64,000 nt of DNA from Utricularia gibba (taxonomy: Eukaryota > Streptophyta > Magnoliopsida > Lamiales > Lentibulariaceae), in assembly GCA_002189035.1 (NCBI GenBank), contig NEEC01000004.1, positions 2,666,001 to 2,730,000 on the forward strand. Direction: 5' to 3'. The position numbers and the translations under genes are program-made. Positions within the stretch are counted from its first letter, which is position 1. Each line of letters starts with the position of its first letter. Below, piece by piece: positions 1 to 10,059 of this stretch. The notes beneath the pieces were generated by a model. The model made no database searches. It was not told the DNA's origin and was given only the letters and a program-made list of their open reading frames with translations.

Positions 1-440
1 GTGGGGAATAGCACACCGCACCACCCCCTTTTCCTCCCTCATTCTTCACAAAAACACTGCAATAGAAAAAGGGAAATAGAATCAATAACCCAAAATGTTG
101 AAACAAAACACCCGACACTGACCGAAGAGGATCATAGCCGACGGAACCCAAATGCGTCCGAGCATGCAACAGGTGCATGCGAGGAGTAGGCCGGCAGAGG
201 TAAGCCCCACTTTGGTGAGTGTTGAGGGAAGCAATGGAAAGACGGAGTGCAGAGCATGTAGAAAGCGAAATGGAAGCCATTTTCGTTGAGATTCAAGGCT
301 TTCACCGGACACTCCCGTTGGATGAACACAGGAGACAGTATGAGAATGCTGTAGATGTAAAGAACCGGTGAGGTTCGGAGTTTCGAAGAAACAACGGAAG
401 CCATTGTTTTCCGCCGAGAGAGATGAATCACCGACCTCAT
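1..440 (-). CDS. Possible 5' exon of a gene running off the left edge
   Basis: This is the only GC-balanced stretch before a long AT-rich region. On the minus strand an ATG at about 404 (context AAAACAATGGCT) opens a frame that begins MASVVSSKLR and has a hydrophobic N-terminus. It stays open to about 132. Near 95 there is a GT that could be a donor, and a pyrimidine tract followed by TTGCAG near 50, so an intron and a second exon to the left are possible. An overlapping second frame encodes another hydrophobic stretch, so the true frame is uncertain. I do not recognise the product. It may instead be noncoding leader sequence. Confidence 0.25.
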
Positions 441-459
441 CCATCACCCTGTGACACGT

Positions 460-1600
460 CGCTCTGTTTCTTTTTTTTTTTTCGTTGATATTCTAATTTT
501 TGTTTGAATTGCGTATTTGAATTCTTTTTTGCTTAATGTTTCAACATAAAAATATTTAAACCATCAATTGAAAAAACTTTTACATAAGATGTGAATGTGT
601 TCGAAGCTGTACTCTTCGTACGTGAAAAAAAAAAGTGAAGAGATATTAAATAATAATACTTTAATAGTAAATAATAATTTAATATAGGTATTTATTAATA
701 TCAATAAATATTAATAAGTAGATTTAATAAATATTAAAATACCTATATATATACATATTAACTAATAATTTAATATTTTTAAGTAGATTTATAAGTAGAT
801 GAATATAACTATTTTTAAATAATAAAAATAAATATAAATTTTGTATTATGATATACAATTAAATCATATTTATAATTTATCATTTTCAAATACAAAAATA
901 AAGATTTACATTTTTCAAACATTTTATCAATAAAATTATCATTTAAATAACAATAATACCCTATTTTTTGAATACACCTACTTTTTCATTTCTTTGTTGA
1001 ATATTCATTATTCTTTTTTAATTATTTATTTTATCAACACATTATATTTATATATATATTGATATATAAATATTAATAATTAGTATGTAAAAATATTTAA
1101 AATATATAAGCAAATTATTTAAAAAATTAAAACATACATAAATATAATCTATGAATAATAGATTATTTCGAAACATATATTGTAAAACAGTTATACAAAT
1201 TATTTAATATTTATAAATTATATATAAAAAAATAATAATTAACTTTTAAAAAATGAATTTCTAATTCTATTTTGAATTTAATGTTGACTTTAAGCAATAG
1301 TAATATTTCATAAAATGTAATTTATTAAAATTTTATATTTTAAAAAATAAAAATATATAAATTTCATGCTCTCTATGAAGATAACCCAATGAAAGGTTGG
1401 CATTAATGAAAACATATATGATTTGCGTTACATTCAATAAAAAAAATAACCATTGAAATTCAATGGTATATCATTATTTAATAAAAAAAGAGGTGAAGAA
1501 TTTCTAATTATTATTTTAATAAATATAATATTATAAAAATATTTTATAAATACCATATATTTTACATAAATTTTCATTTCATTTCACACATTTATTTTGT
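460..1600. other. AT-rich intergenic DNA
   Basis: Very AT-rich with short A/T runs. I see no coding exon, RNA gene or clear repeat ends here. Confidence 0.6.
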
Positions 1601-2635
1601 TTGTTTCATATATTTTCCTATTACTTCTACAAATATTTATCCTCATTTTATGTCTACATTATCATTCATTTCGTAACTATAATGACTATTTCATTTATAG
1701 ATATATGTGCATTTTGTCATGACAACAATTTCAATAATTTAATTATTCAAATGATATTCGATGGAGTACCGGATAAATATTTTCAGTTCAAAAGATGGAT
1801 CAACTTTGAAGTATTCTATTGTCATTTATATATTATAATAGATATGAATCCAAATCATATTTCTTTAGAATTTATTGTTCGATACATCAAAGGCGAAACA
1901 AGTTCACCAAACTATATTTTCATCACCAACTATTACTCATTACACTTTTTGTTCCATCTGGTGTCTATATGGTCATCGCACTAAAAAATGATTATTTTAA
2001 CATCACAAATTTTATTACATTAAATTTCTATTCGTAATGCACATTTTATGAAGGTAGAAATGTTGATTTGAACACATAAAATGAAGATCAGTTATCTAAC
2101 ATCTCAAAAATACATATGACTCATAATGAACCATATGAGCAACGAGATGTATGATGCAAACTTATTTTCTTGAAATTCATGTCATGACACAAAAGGAAAA
2201 TGAAAATAATCATTCAGATTCAGAGTCATATTCTAATGAAGATATACTAGAGATGATGTAGAGTGACACATAAGATCGTAAACATGTTGATAATAATGAA
2301 AATATGAATATTGAATTTGCTCCACATGAATGTAACTCTCCCATGTGACAATACTCTGTCTATCCATGTAAAATTCCATTAGAGTGTGATGCGAATAAAA
2401 TGATGTTAGTATTTGGATTCATATTCCAAACGAATGTTGAGATATAAATGATAGCAATGAATTATTCAATTTTTGTTTCTAGATAGGAATTTCATGTGCT
2501 AAAAACTTGCAATGCTTGCTGCGAGTTGATATGTCGGGAGAATCACGACAACCGATCAGGATGTGCATGGCATCTGAAAACACACTTGTGAAAACGAACA
2601 CAGGTATGAAAAATGACATGGATTATACATTTTTT
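1601..2635 (+). pseudogene. Decayed MULE (MuDR-type) transposase N-terminal part
   Basis: The plus strand carries a broken reading frame typical of the N-terminal half of plant MULE transposases: a first block with the motif FIVRYIKG near 1870-1900, an acidic linker, then a DNA-binding block near 2400-2620 of the form NACCELIC...GCAWHL, which matches the C-x-A-x-C...CPWR-type block before the catalytic domain. Several in-frame stops are TAA or TAG where the family has Q (CAA or CAG), for example around 2443 and 2485, as expected from methylation-driven C-to-T decay. The catalytic domain is missing: at about 2635 the sequence switches abruptly to gypsy reverse transcriptase. Non-functional. 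Confidence 0.6.
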
Positions 2636-4905
2636 CTAAGATTAACTTGCGTAGTAGATATCATCAAATTAGTATGAGGAAGGGAGATGAATGAAAGTCT
2701 GATTTCAAAATTAATTTTGGTTTATATGAATGGTTGAATATGCCTTTTGAATTGATTAATGCACTTAGTATTTTCATAAAATTGATGAATTATGTACTAC
2801 GTCCCATTCTTGGTAAATTTTTATTGTTTATTTTTAATGATATTCTTGTGTATAATAAAACATTGAAAGAACACATGCCATGTACGTGAAGTGTTGTTTG
2901 TCATGAGAAAAGAGTGTTTAAATGCTAATATCAAGAAATACACTTTTTGCACAAACAAAATATCTTTTTTCTTGCCTACATTTTGAGTGATACAGAAATC
3001 TTAGTGGATGAAGAAAATATGAAGTCAATTAGAGAATGGCCAACTCTAACCACGATCGGAGAAGTACGTAGTTTTCAATGATTGGCTACCGTCGGTTTGT
3101 CAAGGATTTCAACACATTAGCTGCATCATTGGATGAGATTGTCAAAAAATGATCAATTTTGTTGGGAGAAGCACAAGAGTTTGCATCCAAACAACTTAAG
3201 AATAAACTTAGTTCGATTCCTTTACTTTCATTATTTGATTTCTTAAAATATTTGAAATTGAATATGATGCTTCTAGAATTAGAACATGTGTTGTTCTAAT
3301 GTAAGGAGAGCGATTCATTGCATACTTCATTTAAAAGCTTGGTGAAGCTACACTCAATTATCCAACTTATGATAAGAAGTTGTACTCAATTTAGAAACTT
3401 AAAAACATTATTTGTAGTACAAGGAATTTGTTATCCATACATATCAAGAGTAAAATAAACCTCAACATAAAGTATGCAAGATGGGTGGAATTTTTAGATA
3501 TGCTTCTTTACATCATCAAATACAAGAAAGATAAAGAGAACATTATTGTTAATATATTGTCACAAAGATAGATACTTTTGGCTACTCTTAATGCTTAAAT
3601 GCTAAAGTTTTCAACAATAAAAGAGCTTTATACTCTTGATCATGATTTTAAATATATCTATATTTTGTGTGAATATAAACCTCATGAAACTTCTCATATG
3701 TAGGATGATTTTCATTTTTTAAGAAGAGCAAGTTATGTATTCCATAATATTCTACTCAAGAGTTATAAGTGAAAGAGGTGCATGGTAAAGGACTTATGGG
3801 ATATTTTGGAGTCACCAAGATGTTTGATGTGCAAAAATGTCAAACCAAAATCTAGTTTTTAAAGATTATACACTCCTCTTCCTACTTATATTCACTCTAA
3901 AATTGATTTTTCTATAGATTTTATTTTAAGTTTACCAAAAACTCAAAAGGTCAAGGATTCATTATATGTAGTAGTTGACAGATTCTCCAAGATGACATAT
4001 TTTATCCATTGTCATAAGACTGATGATATTACACATGTTGTAAATTTATTATTTAGAAAAATTGTTAGACTTCATGATATGTCACTTACCATTATAAATA
4101 ATTGTTAGACTTCATGATATTACACATGTTGATACCAAGTTTCTCAATCACTTATGAACAAAACTTCTTTTTTCTATCACTTGTCATCCTAAACTGATAG
4201 ACAAATTGGGGTAACAAGCGGAATTCTATCTACCTTCATGCCATCATAAAAAAAAGAACATGGGAAGATTGCTTGTCTAATATTGAGTTTGCATACAATA
4301 GAGTATACATTCTTCAACACGTTGCTTTCCTTTTGAAATTCTATATAAAATTTAATCCTCATGCTCCTATACCCTTGATGCCATTACCATCTGATTAATT
4401 TCGTAGTTTTAATGGTATTAAGAGAGTAGATATCATTAGAACACTCCATGGAAAGGTTCGAAGTCAACTTCAAGTAAAAAATAAGTACTATGAAATAAAG
4501 AGAAATAGACATAGAAAGAGAGTTATCCTATAACCAAGATATTGAGTTTGGGCACATTTTCAAAAAGAAAGATTTCCAAATAATAAACAGTCAAAATTTT
4601 CTCCAAAAGGAGATATACTCTTTCAAGTCATTGAGAAATTAATGACAATGGCTACAAAATTGATTTATCAGGTGAATTTTTTGTTCATTTTACATTCAAT
4701 ATTGCCATAAATAAAGATAATGAAGATGAATGATAGAAGTATATCATTCCCCTTATCTTTTTACTTGAATCACTCACAAGATCAAGAGCATGAAAGCATC
4801 AAGAACTCCTCAAGGAATTATGGTTCAATTAAGAAAACAATAAAAATTTATGACATTGAGTTCAACCTACTTAGGTTGGATCAAGTTGATGACTCATAAT
4901 GTTCT
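2636..4905 (+). mobile_element. Ty3/gypsy retrotransposon remnant (pol: RT, RNase H, integrase, chromovirus-like tail)
   Basis: A decayed pol region in several frames. The reverse transcriptase starts near 2640 with the LRSxYHQI-like block, then a VMPFGLTNAP-like block near 2740 and the active-site region near 2840-2860, where the first catalytic Asp of YxDD reads as N (FNDIL). RNase H traces follow near 3050-3560. Integrase core traces lie at 3880-4120 (FILSLPKTQK, VVVDRFSKM). A C-terminal region of the PGDWVWVH and KLLPRGDGPFQV type lies at 4530-4660, with an LTRSRA-like end near 4770. Frameshifts and stops are frequent. A short local duplication lies near 4060-4130. No 5' LTR, PBS or gag is seen, so the copy is 5'-truncated. 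Confidence 0.75.
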
Positions 4906-6109
4906 AGTTAACTAGTAGTATTTTTATTTTGAAAAGTCTCCTTTTTATAACTATATAAGAATGATCCTATTCTTTTTTATAAACAACTTTGATTTTAATG
5001 TGTTTTGAGAGTTATGCTACTTTTTTGAGTACTTATAGAATTTTAAATTTATCAAACTTTGTTTTTGATATCTAGTGTAGTTTGTGACTCATATTTTCTT
5101 TCTTGTATTATGAATATAACACCATTTTCATAGTTTGGATTGAAAACATATTTTTTTCTTCAGGGCCAACTTCTTCTTTTATTGAAGGATTATTTCATTT
5201 AAAATCCAAAATCTGATTTACCAAATACTTATTGTTTGGAAGGTTGTATCAAAGTATATTGGTAAAATTCAAGAATGAATTTCACTAGTGTCATTTTAAT
5301 AGAGACTCTTTTAGCATTTAGAATTATTGGTATTCGGGAAAGAATTACTTGAATAAAACATATGTTCTAATGCTTGAAAATGATATGTAGTACTAATTTT
5401 ATAGATGTAAAAGATGGATTTTTTGTAACAAATTACATGCAATATTTTTAAAAAATCAATGCAATTGTTACAAGAAAGCACATGCAATTGTTATAAAAAG
5501 ACATATGAAATTATTATAAGAAAGCACATGAAATGTTGAACAATAGCAAATTCTGTTAGGTTTACTAATGAAATAACACAACTTTAAATCATAAGTTTCT
5601 TACTATATTTAAAGTTTAGTTACTAATACATCAATAAAAATGTTCATTAAGGTCAAGATCAATCTAACATTATTAAAACTAACTTTAAAAAATATTATTT
5701 TAGGTTGGCGCCGTTGTATATTATGATAAATGCAACATTCATTCATTTTTTTTTTTACAAAAGCTTTAAGATAAATAATATTATTAGAATCCAATGTAGT
5801 ATATTTAAATACACTTAGATCTTCTCATGCCTTTGTAATTCCTTCATTGTATCTAAGCATTTTGCAATCATAAGTAACTCTAGTCCCAACCTTGATTCTA
5901 ATTATTTTCTCGAGAAATGCAGTATATGTCAGCAACTCAAATCTCAAGAAACTGAAGAAGAACAATGAAATTGTAGAAGATATGGACAAAAGTTGAATGA
6001 AGTACAACCAAAATCTTAAATTGAAGAAAAAAGAGTGACTTTAGACATCATGAGAGGGAGAAAATATCTCTACTATTTCAAAGAACACGATATAGACTTC
6101 TTAGAAGGA
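4906..6109. other. AT-rich DNA, possibly the 3' LTR remnant of the preceding gypsy copy
   Basis: Follows the end of gypsy pol and includes a stretch with a TATA-like ACTATATAAG near 4950, which fits an LTR promoter, but no repeat partner or clear ends were found. An isolated TGGCGCCGTTG at 5706-5716 resembles the tRNA-Asp primer-binding site used by the LTR family at 17103 but has no LTR directly before it. No credible gene. Confidence 0.3.
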
Positions 6110-6432
6110 GATCTAGAGAAAAATTATTATGTTATTTATGAGTGTCTCAAGTCATTATCTTCTTTTATATTTGATTTTATCCGTTTACTATCTTTCTGCA
6201 TATTATCATCGAATTGTTTTAATCTTAATTTAGACTAAATTTTTTAATCGTGACAAAAATAATATGCATCAACTTTCACACAACAAACACATACCTCCTT
6301 GTATTAGACCTTGATCTATTATATTCATATTTTTTATATGATTGATTTTGAATTAGATTTATAAATTTATTTAATAGAAGAATTTACAATTTTAATGGCG
6401 TTGCAAAAATTTTCGTTTATTAGTCAAAAACA
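6110..6432 (+). repeat. LTR 3'-end fragment of the 1.15-kb LTR family
   Basis: Matches, with many changes, the 3' third of the LTRs at 17103-18258 and 41776-42949, and matches the fragment at 18800-19112 more closely. Shared blocks include CTTTCTGCATATTAT, TTAGACTAAAT, TTATAAATTTATTTAATAG and the terminal TTTTCGTTTATTA. No adjacent PBS. A truncated relic. Confidence 0.6.
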
Positions 6433-6618
6433 TAATATTTACGTAAAAAGACAAGAAGTGGGCAGAATAATGTTTTGAACAAGTGATACATGACCCAAGA
6501 TATATATAGAAATTGTACTTACAATGATTTGGATTCATTTTCAAACTTGAATTTTTTTTCTAACAAAACAACGTGCTTGAGTGAAAACAGTACCGGCTCG
6601 TAATAATTAGGATGTTAT

Positions 6619-6675
6619 TGGGCAAACCCACCCGGCCCAGGAAGGAAACCCTAGTCAACTGCTGCGTATATAAAT
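6619..6675 (+). promoter_or_regulatory. Pol II promoter of the snoRNA cluster: site II, telo-box, TATA
   Basis: Contains TGGGCA at 6619-6624 and GGCCCA at 6634-6639 (site II type TGGGCC, reverse), a telo-box AAACCCTA at 6646-6653 and a TATA box TATATAAAT at 6667-6675. Site II plus telo-box is the known promoter signature of plant snoRNA and ribosome-biogenesis genes. A run of 21 T lies at 6742-6762, between this promoter and the first snoRNA. It would stop RNA polymerase III, so Pol II transcription is inferred. Confidence 0.7.
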
Positions 6676-6816
6676 TCATTCTCTTCGACTGCGGGGAAGA
6701 ATGTGCATCCTTCCGTGGTACTCTAGAGTGCTCGAGCATCGTTTTTTTTTTTTTTTTTTTTTGAAGTTTTTCCAGGTTTCGAATTGCATTTCCTAGTCGC
6801 AGTGTATTTTGCTTTT

Positions 6817-6915
6817 CGAAGGGAAAATGATGATGTGATTGTCGCCCCAGTCTTAATTTGCATCTTAAAACGGATGTAATCTGGTGAATGACATTTTTTT
6901 GTCTGATTCCTCTCG
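6817..6915 (+). ncRNA. Box C/D snoRNA 1, predicted 25S rRNA guide (snR67-like site)
   Basis: C box ATGATGA at 6827-6833 and D box CTGA at 6903-6906, enclosed by a terminal stem (6817-6825 with 6907-6915, one two-base internal loop). The segment 6840-6852 (TGTCGCCCCAGTC) pairs over 13 positions, one of them G-U, with the 25S rRNA sequence GACUGGGGCGGCA. It lies just before a degenerate D' box (CTTA). The +5 rule then points to a G in ACUGGG, which I recall as the equivalent of yeast 25S Gm2619 (guide snR67). A C'-like GTGAATGA lies near 6884. First of three snoRNAs, 38 nt before the next. The assignment rests on rRNA sequence recalled from memory. Confidence 0.7.
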
Positions 6916-6953
6916 ATCCGCATAATTTTTGTTCTAGTGTTTGTTGTTGAAGG

Positions 6954-7044
6954 GCAATGGAGGCGTGATGATGATAACCCATCTACGCTATCTGTATGTA
7001 AATGATGATTCTGGAATCATGCACTACCATCTGATCTCTATTGC
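6954..7044 (+). ncRNA. Box C/D snoRNA 2, predicted 18S rRNA guide (U61/snR55-like site)
   Basis: A 9-bp terminal stem (GCAATGGAG 6954-6962 with CTCTATTGC 7036-7044, one G-U) encloses C box GTGATGA (6965-6971), D'-like CTGT (6992-6995), C' ATGATGA (7002-7008) and D box CTGA (7031-7034). The guide 7017-7030 (TCATGCACTACCAT) pairs with 18S rRNA GUGGUGGUGCAUGG over 14 positions with a few G-U pairs. The fifth base before the D box selects a U, which I recall as equivalent to yeast Um1269 and human Um1442 (snR55/U61). The second guide, upstream of D', has no confident target. Confidence 0.8.
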
Positions 7045-7066
7045 TCTTCTTTGCTTTTATTTGTGG

Positions 7067-7158
7067 AGCAATCGATGATGAAATGCTGTAAATGTCACTG
7101 AGTTTACTTGCTGTGATTATTACAAACACAAATTCACCATCTTTCGGCTGAGATTGCT
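7067..7158 (+). ncRNA. Box C/D snoRNA 3, predicted 25S rRNA guide (U80/snR60-like site)
   Basis: A perfect 7-bp terminal stem (AGCAATC 7067-7073 with GATTGCT 7152-7158) encloses C box ATGATGA (7075-7081), D' CTGA (7098-7101), C' TGTGATTA (7112-7119) and D box CTGA (7148-7151), a textbook double C/D layout. The guide 7133-7147 (TTCACCATCTTTCGG) is fully complementary to 25S rRNA CCGAAAGAUGGUGAA. The +5 rule picks an A that I recall as equivalent to yeast Am817 (snR60, U80 in animals). The guide before D' (about 7083-7097) did not match any rRNA stretch I could recall. It lies 22 nt after snoRNA 2, consistent with a polycistronic precursor. Confidence 0.85.
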
Positions 7159-8590
7159 TTTTTTTGTGAATAGATCCTGTAACCGCACTCCTCTCTGTGC
7201 TGCCCGTGGTATCTAATGTCCAGGATATATCTTATGTCTGGCCATTTCGTTAAAAGGGCATAGAAGAATCAACAGTTCTTGCGACACGGATTGCTTTGCA
7301 CACAATAAGCTTTCTGTTACTAAAATACTGCTCACATTTTGAAGCAGTCTGTTTTCTTGCCTTCCAGAAGTTGGTCATTGTGCTGTTTTCTTCCCTTCAT
7401 CGCGTGTATTTCAAATTTTACACAACAATGAGTTTTCTCAAAAGAGTAAATAAGAAACACAAAAGTTGGTTTCTCGGAGGAAGATGTTCGAGAGGGAGAC
7501 ATGAAAATCTACAGAACTTTCTATTTGTTGCAAGATCTTGAGGCCGGTTCAAATGTCCGCATCAGATCTTATAGGAACAAAAGCTGGAGCTTGGAAGAAG
7601 TGGCCCGTGTTATTTGAATTATTTGGTTCATTATCTTGGTGTGACGATGGTTCGAGGTGCACACTCTTGTTTTGAAGCTTGAAGGGCCTTTTTATTAGTT
7701 GATTGGTTACGTTAGAGCATCTTTAATGACTTTTGAAATATTCAATTTGGGTTTTTTTTATGAGTAATACACTAATTTCAAAATATACAAAACATAATTG
7801 TAAGATAAATCTTTTCAAGTTTGAAAAATTATCAATATACTTTATAGTCTATTCAATTATTTGAATTAGAGAGATGAATACATGTAGTGTCATGATTTAA
7901 AGTTAAGCTTTTAGATTTTGTATTTGGAAGTGCAACAAATGATAAATAATAATCTAATATCCTATTATATTATGATTAAAAATATCTTGATATCTAAAAA
8001 ATTGAAATAGATAAAAACAATGAAGTCAAGGCTAAATCATCTAAACTATTTTGACTAATTTGAAAAGATTTACTGGGCTCTTAACTCACTTACCATGGAA
8101 GAAAAATGCAATCATTAGAGAAAGAACATGAAAGAGACTGCCAATAGGGAAGAAAAACCAGAAAAATTCACATAGTAAATAAAGAATATTAATCAGCAAA
8201 AATCATGTTTATTTGAAAGCAAAAACAACAAATATAAAGTAGAACATAGAAAAAAAACCTAAATTTAAAAGCCACAAAATGGATTCAGAGAAACTAAACA
8301 ACAATAAGAATAGAAAATAGCTAGAAAAGAGATGAAATGCACCTAAAACGAATTAAAAACAACTAAAAATAGAATCCAAAGAAGTGGAGCATAGCAAAAG
8401 AATCTCAAGGAGTGTGGGTGAAGAAAAAGTGAGACACATATTCTTCGGGGCCTTTTTAAACCTCGTTCCATGAGGAAATGGGGCTTCCTTCTCCATGTTT
8501 CCGCATAATCAACTTTTTCTAAATTAATAATTTCCTCAAAGTTAATAAAAGTTTCTAGAAAGCACATTAGCATTTTCAGAAATCATTAAA
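7159..8590. other. Downstream of the snoRNA cluster; no gene recognised
   Basis: 7160-7700 has a more balanced base composition than the flanks and may be the 3' part of the snoRNA precursor. A fold with AGATCC pairing to GGTATCT near 7172-7216 was examined as an H/ACA RNA but lacks a proper H box. 7700-8590 is AT-rich with only short frames. Confidence 0.4.
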
Positions 8591-8599
8591 AATTCTCTT

Positions 8600-9556
8600 A
8601 GAGTGCATTTGGTTCGTGGATAAGGAGGGATAATTAAATGTTATATCGTCATTCAGTGTTTGGTTACGAATAAAGAATTAATTATCCTTTATTGTATGGA
8701 TTTCTTATTCCACGAAAATAGTATAAAATAGTACAGGGTTGGTGGTATTTTTTAATCCCACCCAATAATATCATAAATGCCCTTTTTTTTGTAGAAAACC
8801 CAATTGTCAAGGGTTTTGTTTTTTCACCCAATCGAAGAAAACCCAATTCCCAGATTGAATAACGTCTCGAGATTCAACTAATTCCTCGCGCTGCTGCCAC
8901 CATTTCTGGGACCGACCAACGCCTCACTTGCATAGATATCTTTAATTGCTTTATTAATTATTTCGGTAAAAAAATAATTTCATCTTTCATTTGCAAGTTA
9001 TTTCTTTGATTTGTATTTATGGTGATAATATTGATCAAATGTATTTTACAGTGCTGTAATGGAAATTCAGCAGAGAAAATATTCATTTTTTATGCTTTCG
9101 ATGGAGTTCTTAAATAGTCAAGATAGTATCATGCGGTTCATCGTTATTTCATATCTCTTGCGAATATTAATTTGTCAGAATAACACACGAAGGTACTCAT
9201 TACAAGATAGAATTCCTAAACAAGTTAACTATCTGCGAGATCTTTTGAGTGATTTTAGGGATACAATTCATGACAACTTGAGGTTGAGCACAAACATTCT
9301 ATCAAAGTTATGCCACATCCTACAACAACATATTGGTTTACAGCCAGGAAAATACGTGTCAATAGTGGAGATGGTTGCTTCTTTCCTAGGTGTATTAGCA
9401 TACCATAAGAAGCATCGTCAACAAAAATTCAGCTTTTGCCGACCCACGGAGACTGTGCACAAATACTTTCATATAGTCCTTAAAGTTATTTTGAAGCTTC
9501 ATGATGTTATGCTTGCTAAACCATGTCTCTCCATTGAGAGAGAATTACACAAATAG
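8600..9556 (+). pseudogene. PIF/Harbinger transposase fragment
   Basis: The frame 9059-9556 encodes about 165 residues matching the N-terminal helical region of plant Harbinger nucleases: RIPKQVNYLRDLL, then LSKLCHILQ, then SIVEMVASFLGVLAY, then ETVHKYFHIVLKVIL, in the usual order before the DDE domain. The catalytic part (GALDGTHI onward) is absent. About 400 bases upstream, near 8600, lies GTGCATTTGGTTCGTGG, resembling Harbinger terminal sequence. Truncated and inactive. Confidence 0.7.
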
Positions 9557-10059
9557 TGTTAAATAAGTAATCATATTACAAAACTACATCACTTTTCCAA
9601 ACTATTACACAACTAATGTTATTTTTATTGAAAAAATATCAATATTATCATTTTAACCCCCAAAACTTTTCTACAATTAGATTAATTACCATCACTATCT
9701 TCAAATTACAAAGGGAAACTACTAATGATTTTTATTGTTCCATGTGTAGAACCCTAAATGAAGGATTTTGGGTAGGGGATTGGAATTTAGGGAAATGGAT
9801 TAAGCCATCATTGATTATTTTCAGTCGGTTTCAGAAAGCTCTTCCATCACGACCACTTGCAGGGAGGAGAGCTACATCCACCCAGTTAGACTAATGTAAT
9901 TATAGTCTCATATTTGCCATGACATAAATCCAATCACACTAATATAGCTTGGACAAAGAAAAATCCAGCATGTCTGATGGCAAGCAAACTGATATAAATA
10001 GCATTCGTATAAACCGAGAAAGGACAATCGAACAAAACAAAAGCAAAAACAAAATTTAT
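9557..10059. other. Spacer between Harbinger and MULE relics
   Basis: AT-rich. A small open frame at 9616-9894 has no recognisable domain. Possibly the remaining Harbinger tail or flanking element DNA. Confidence 0.3.

Noticed and set aside
6560-6982. 140-codon minus-strand frame with a poly-Lys run
   Set aside because: It is the reverse strand of the snoRNA promoter, the T21 tract and snoRNA 1.
7172-7270. Possible H/ACA snoRNA after the C/D cluster
   Set aside because: Two weak hairpins can be drawn, but there is no H box (ANANNA) between them and the ACA is not placed three bases from a stem end.
8343-8573. 76-codon minus-strand frame
   Set aside because: No domain, AT-rich context, not conserved in any family I know.
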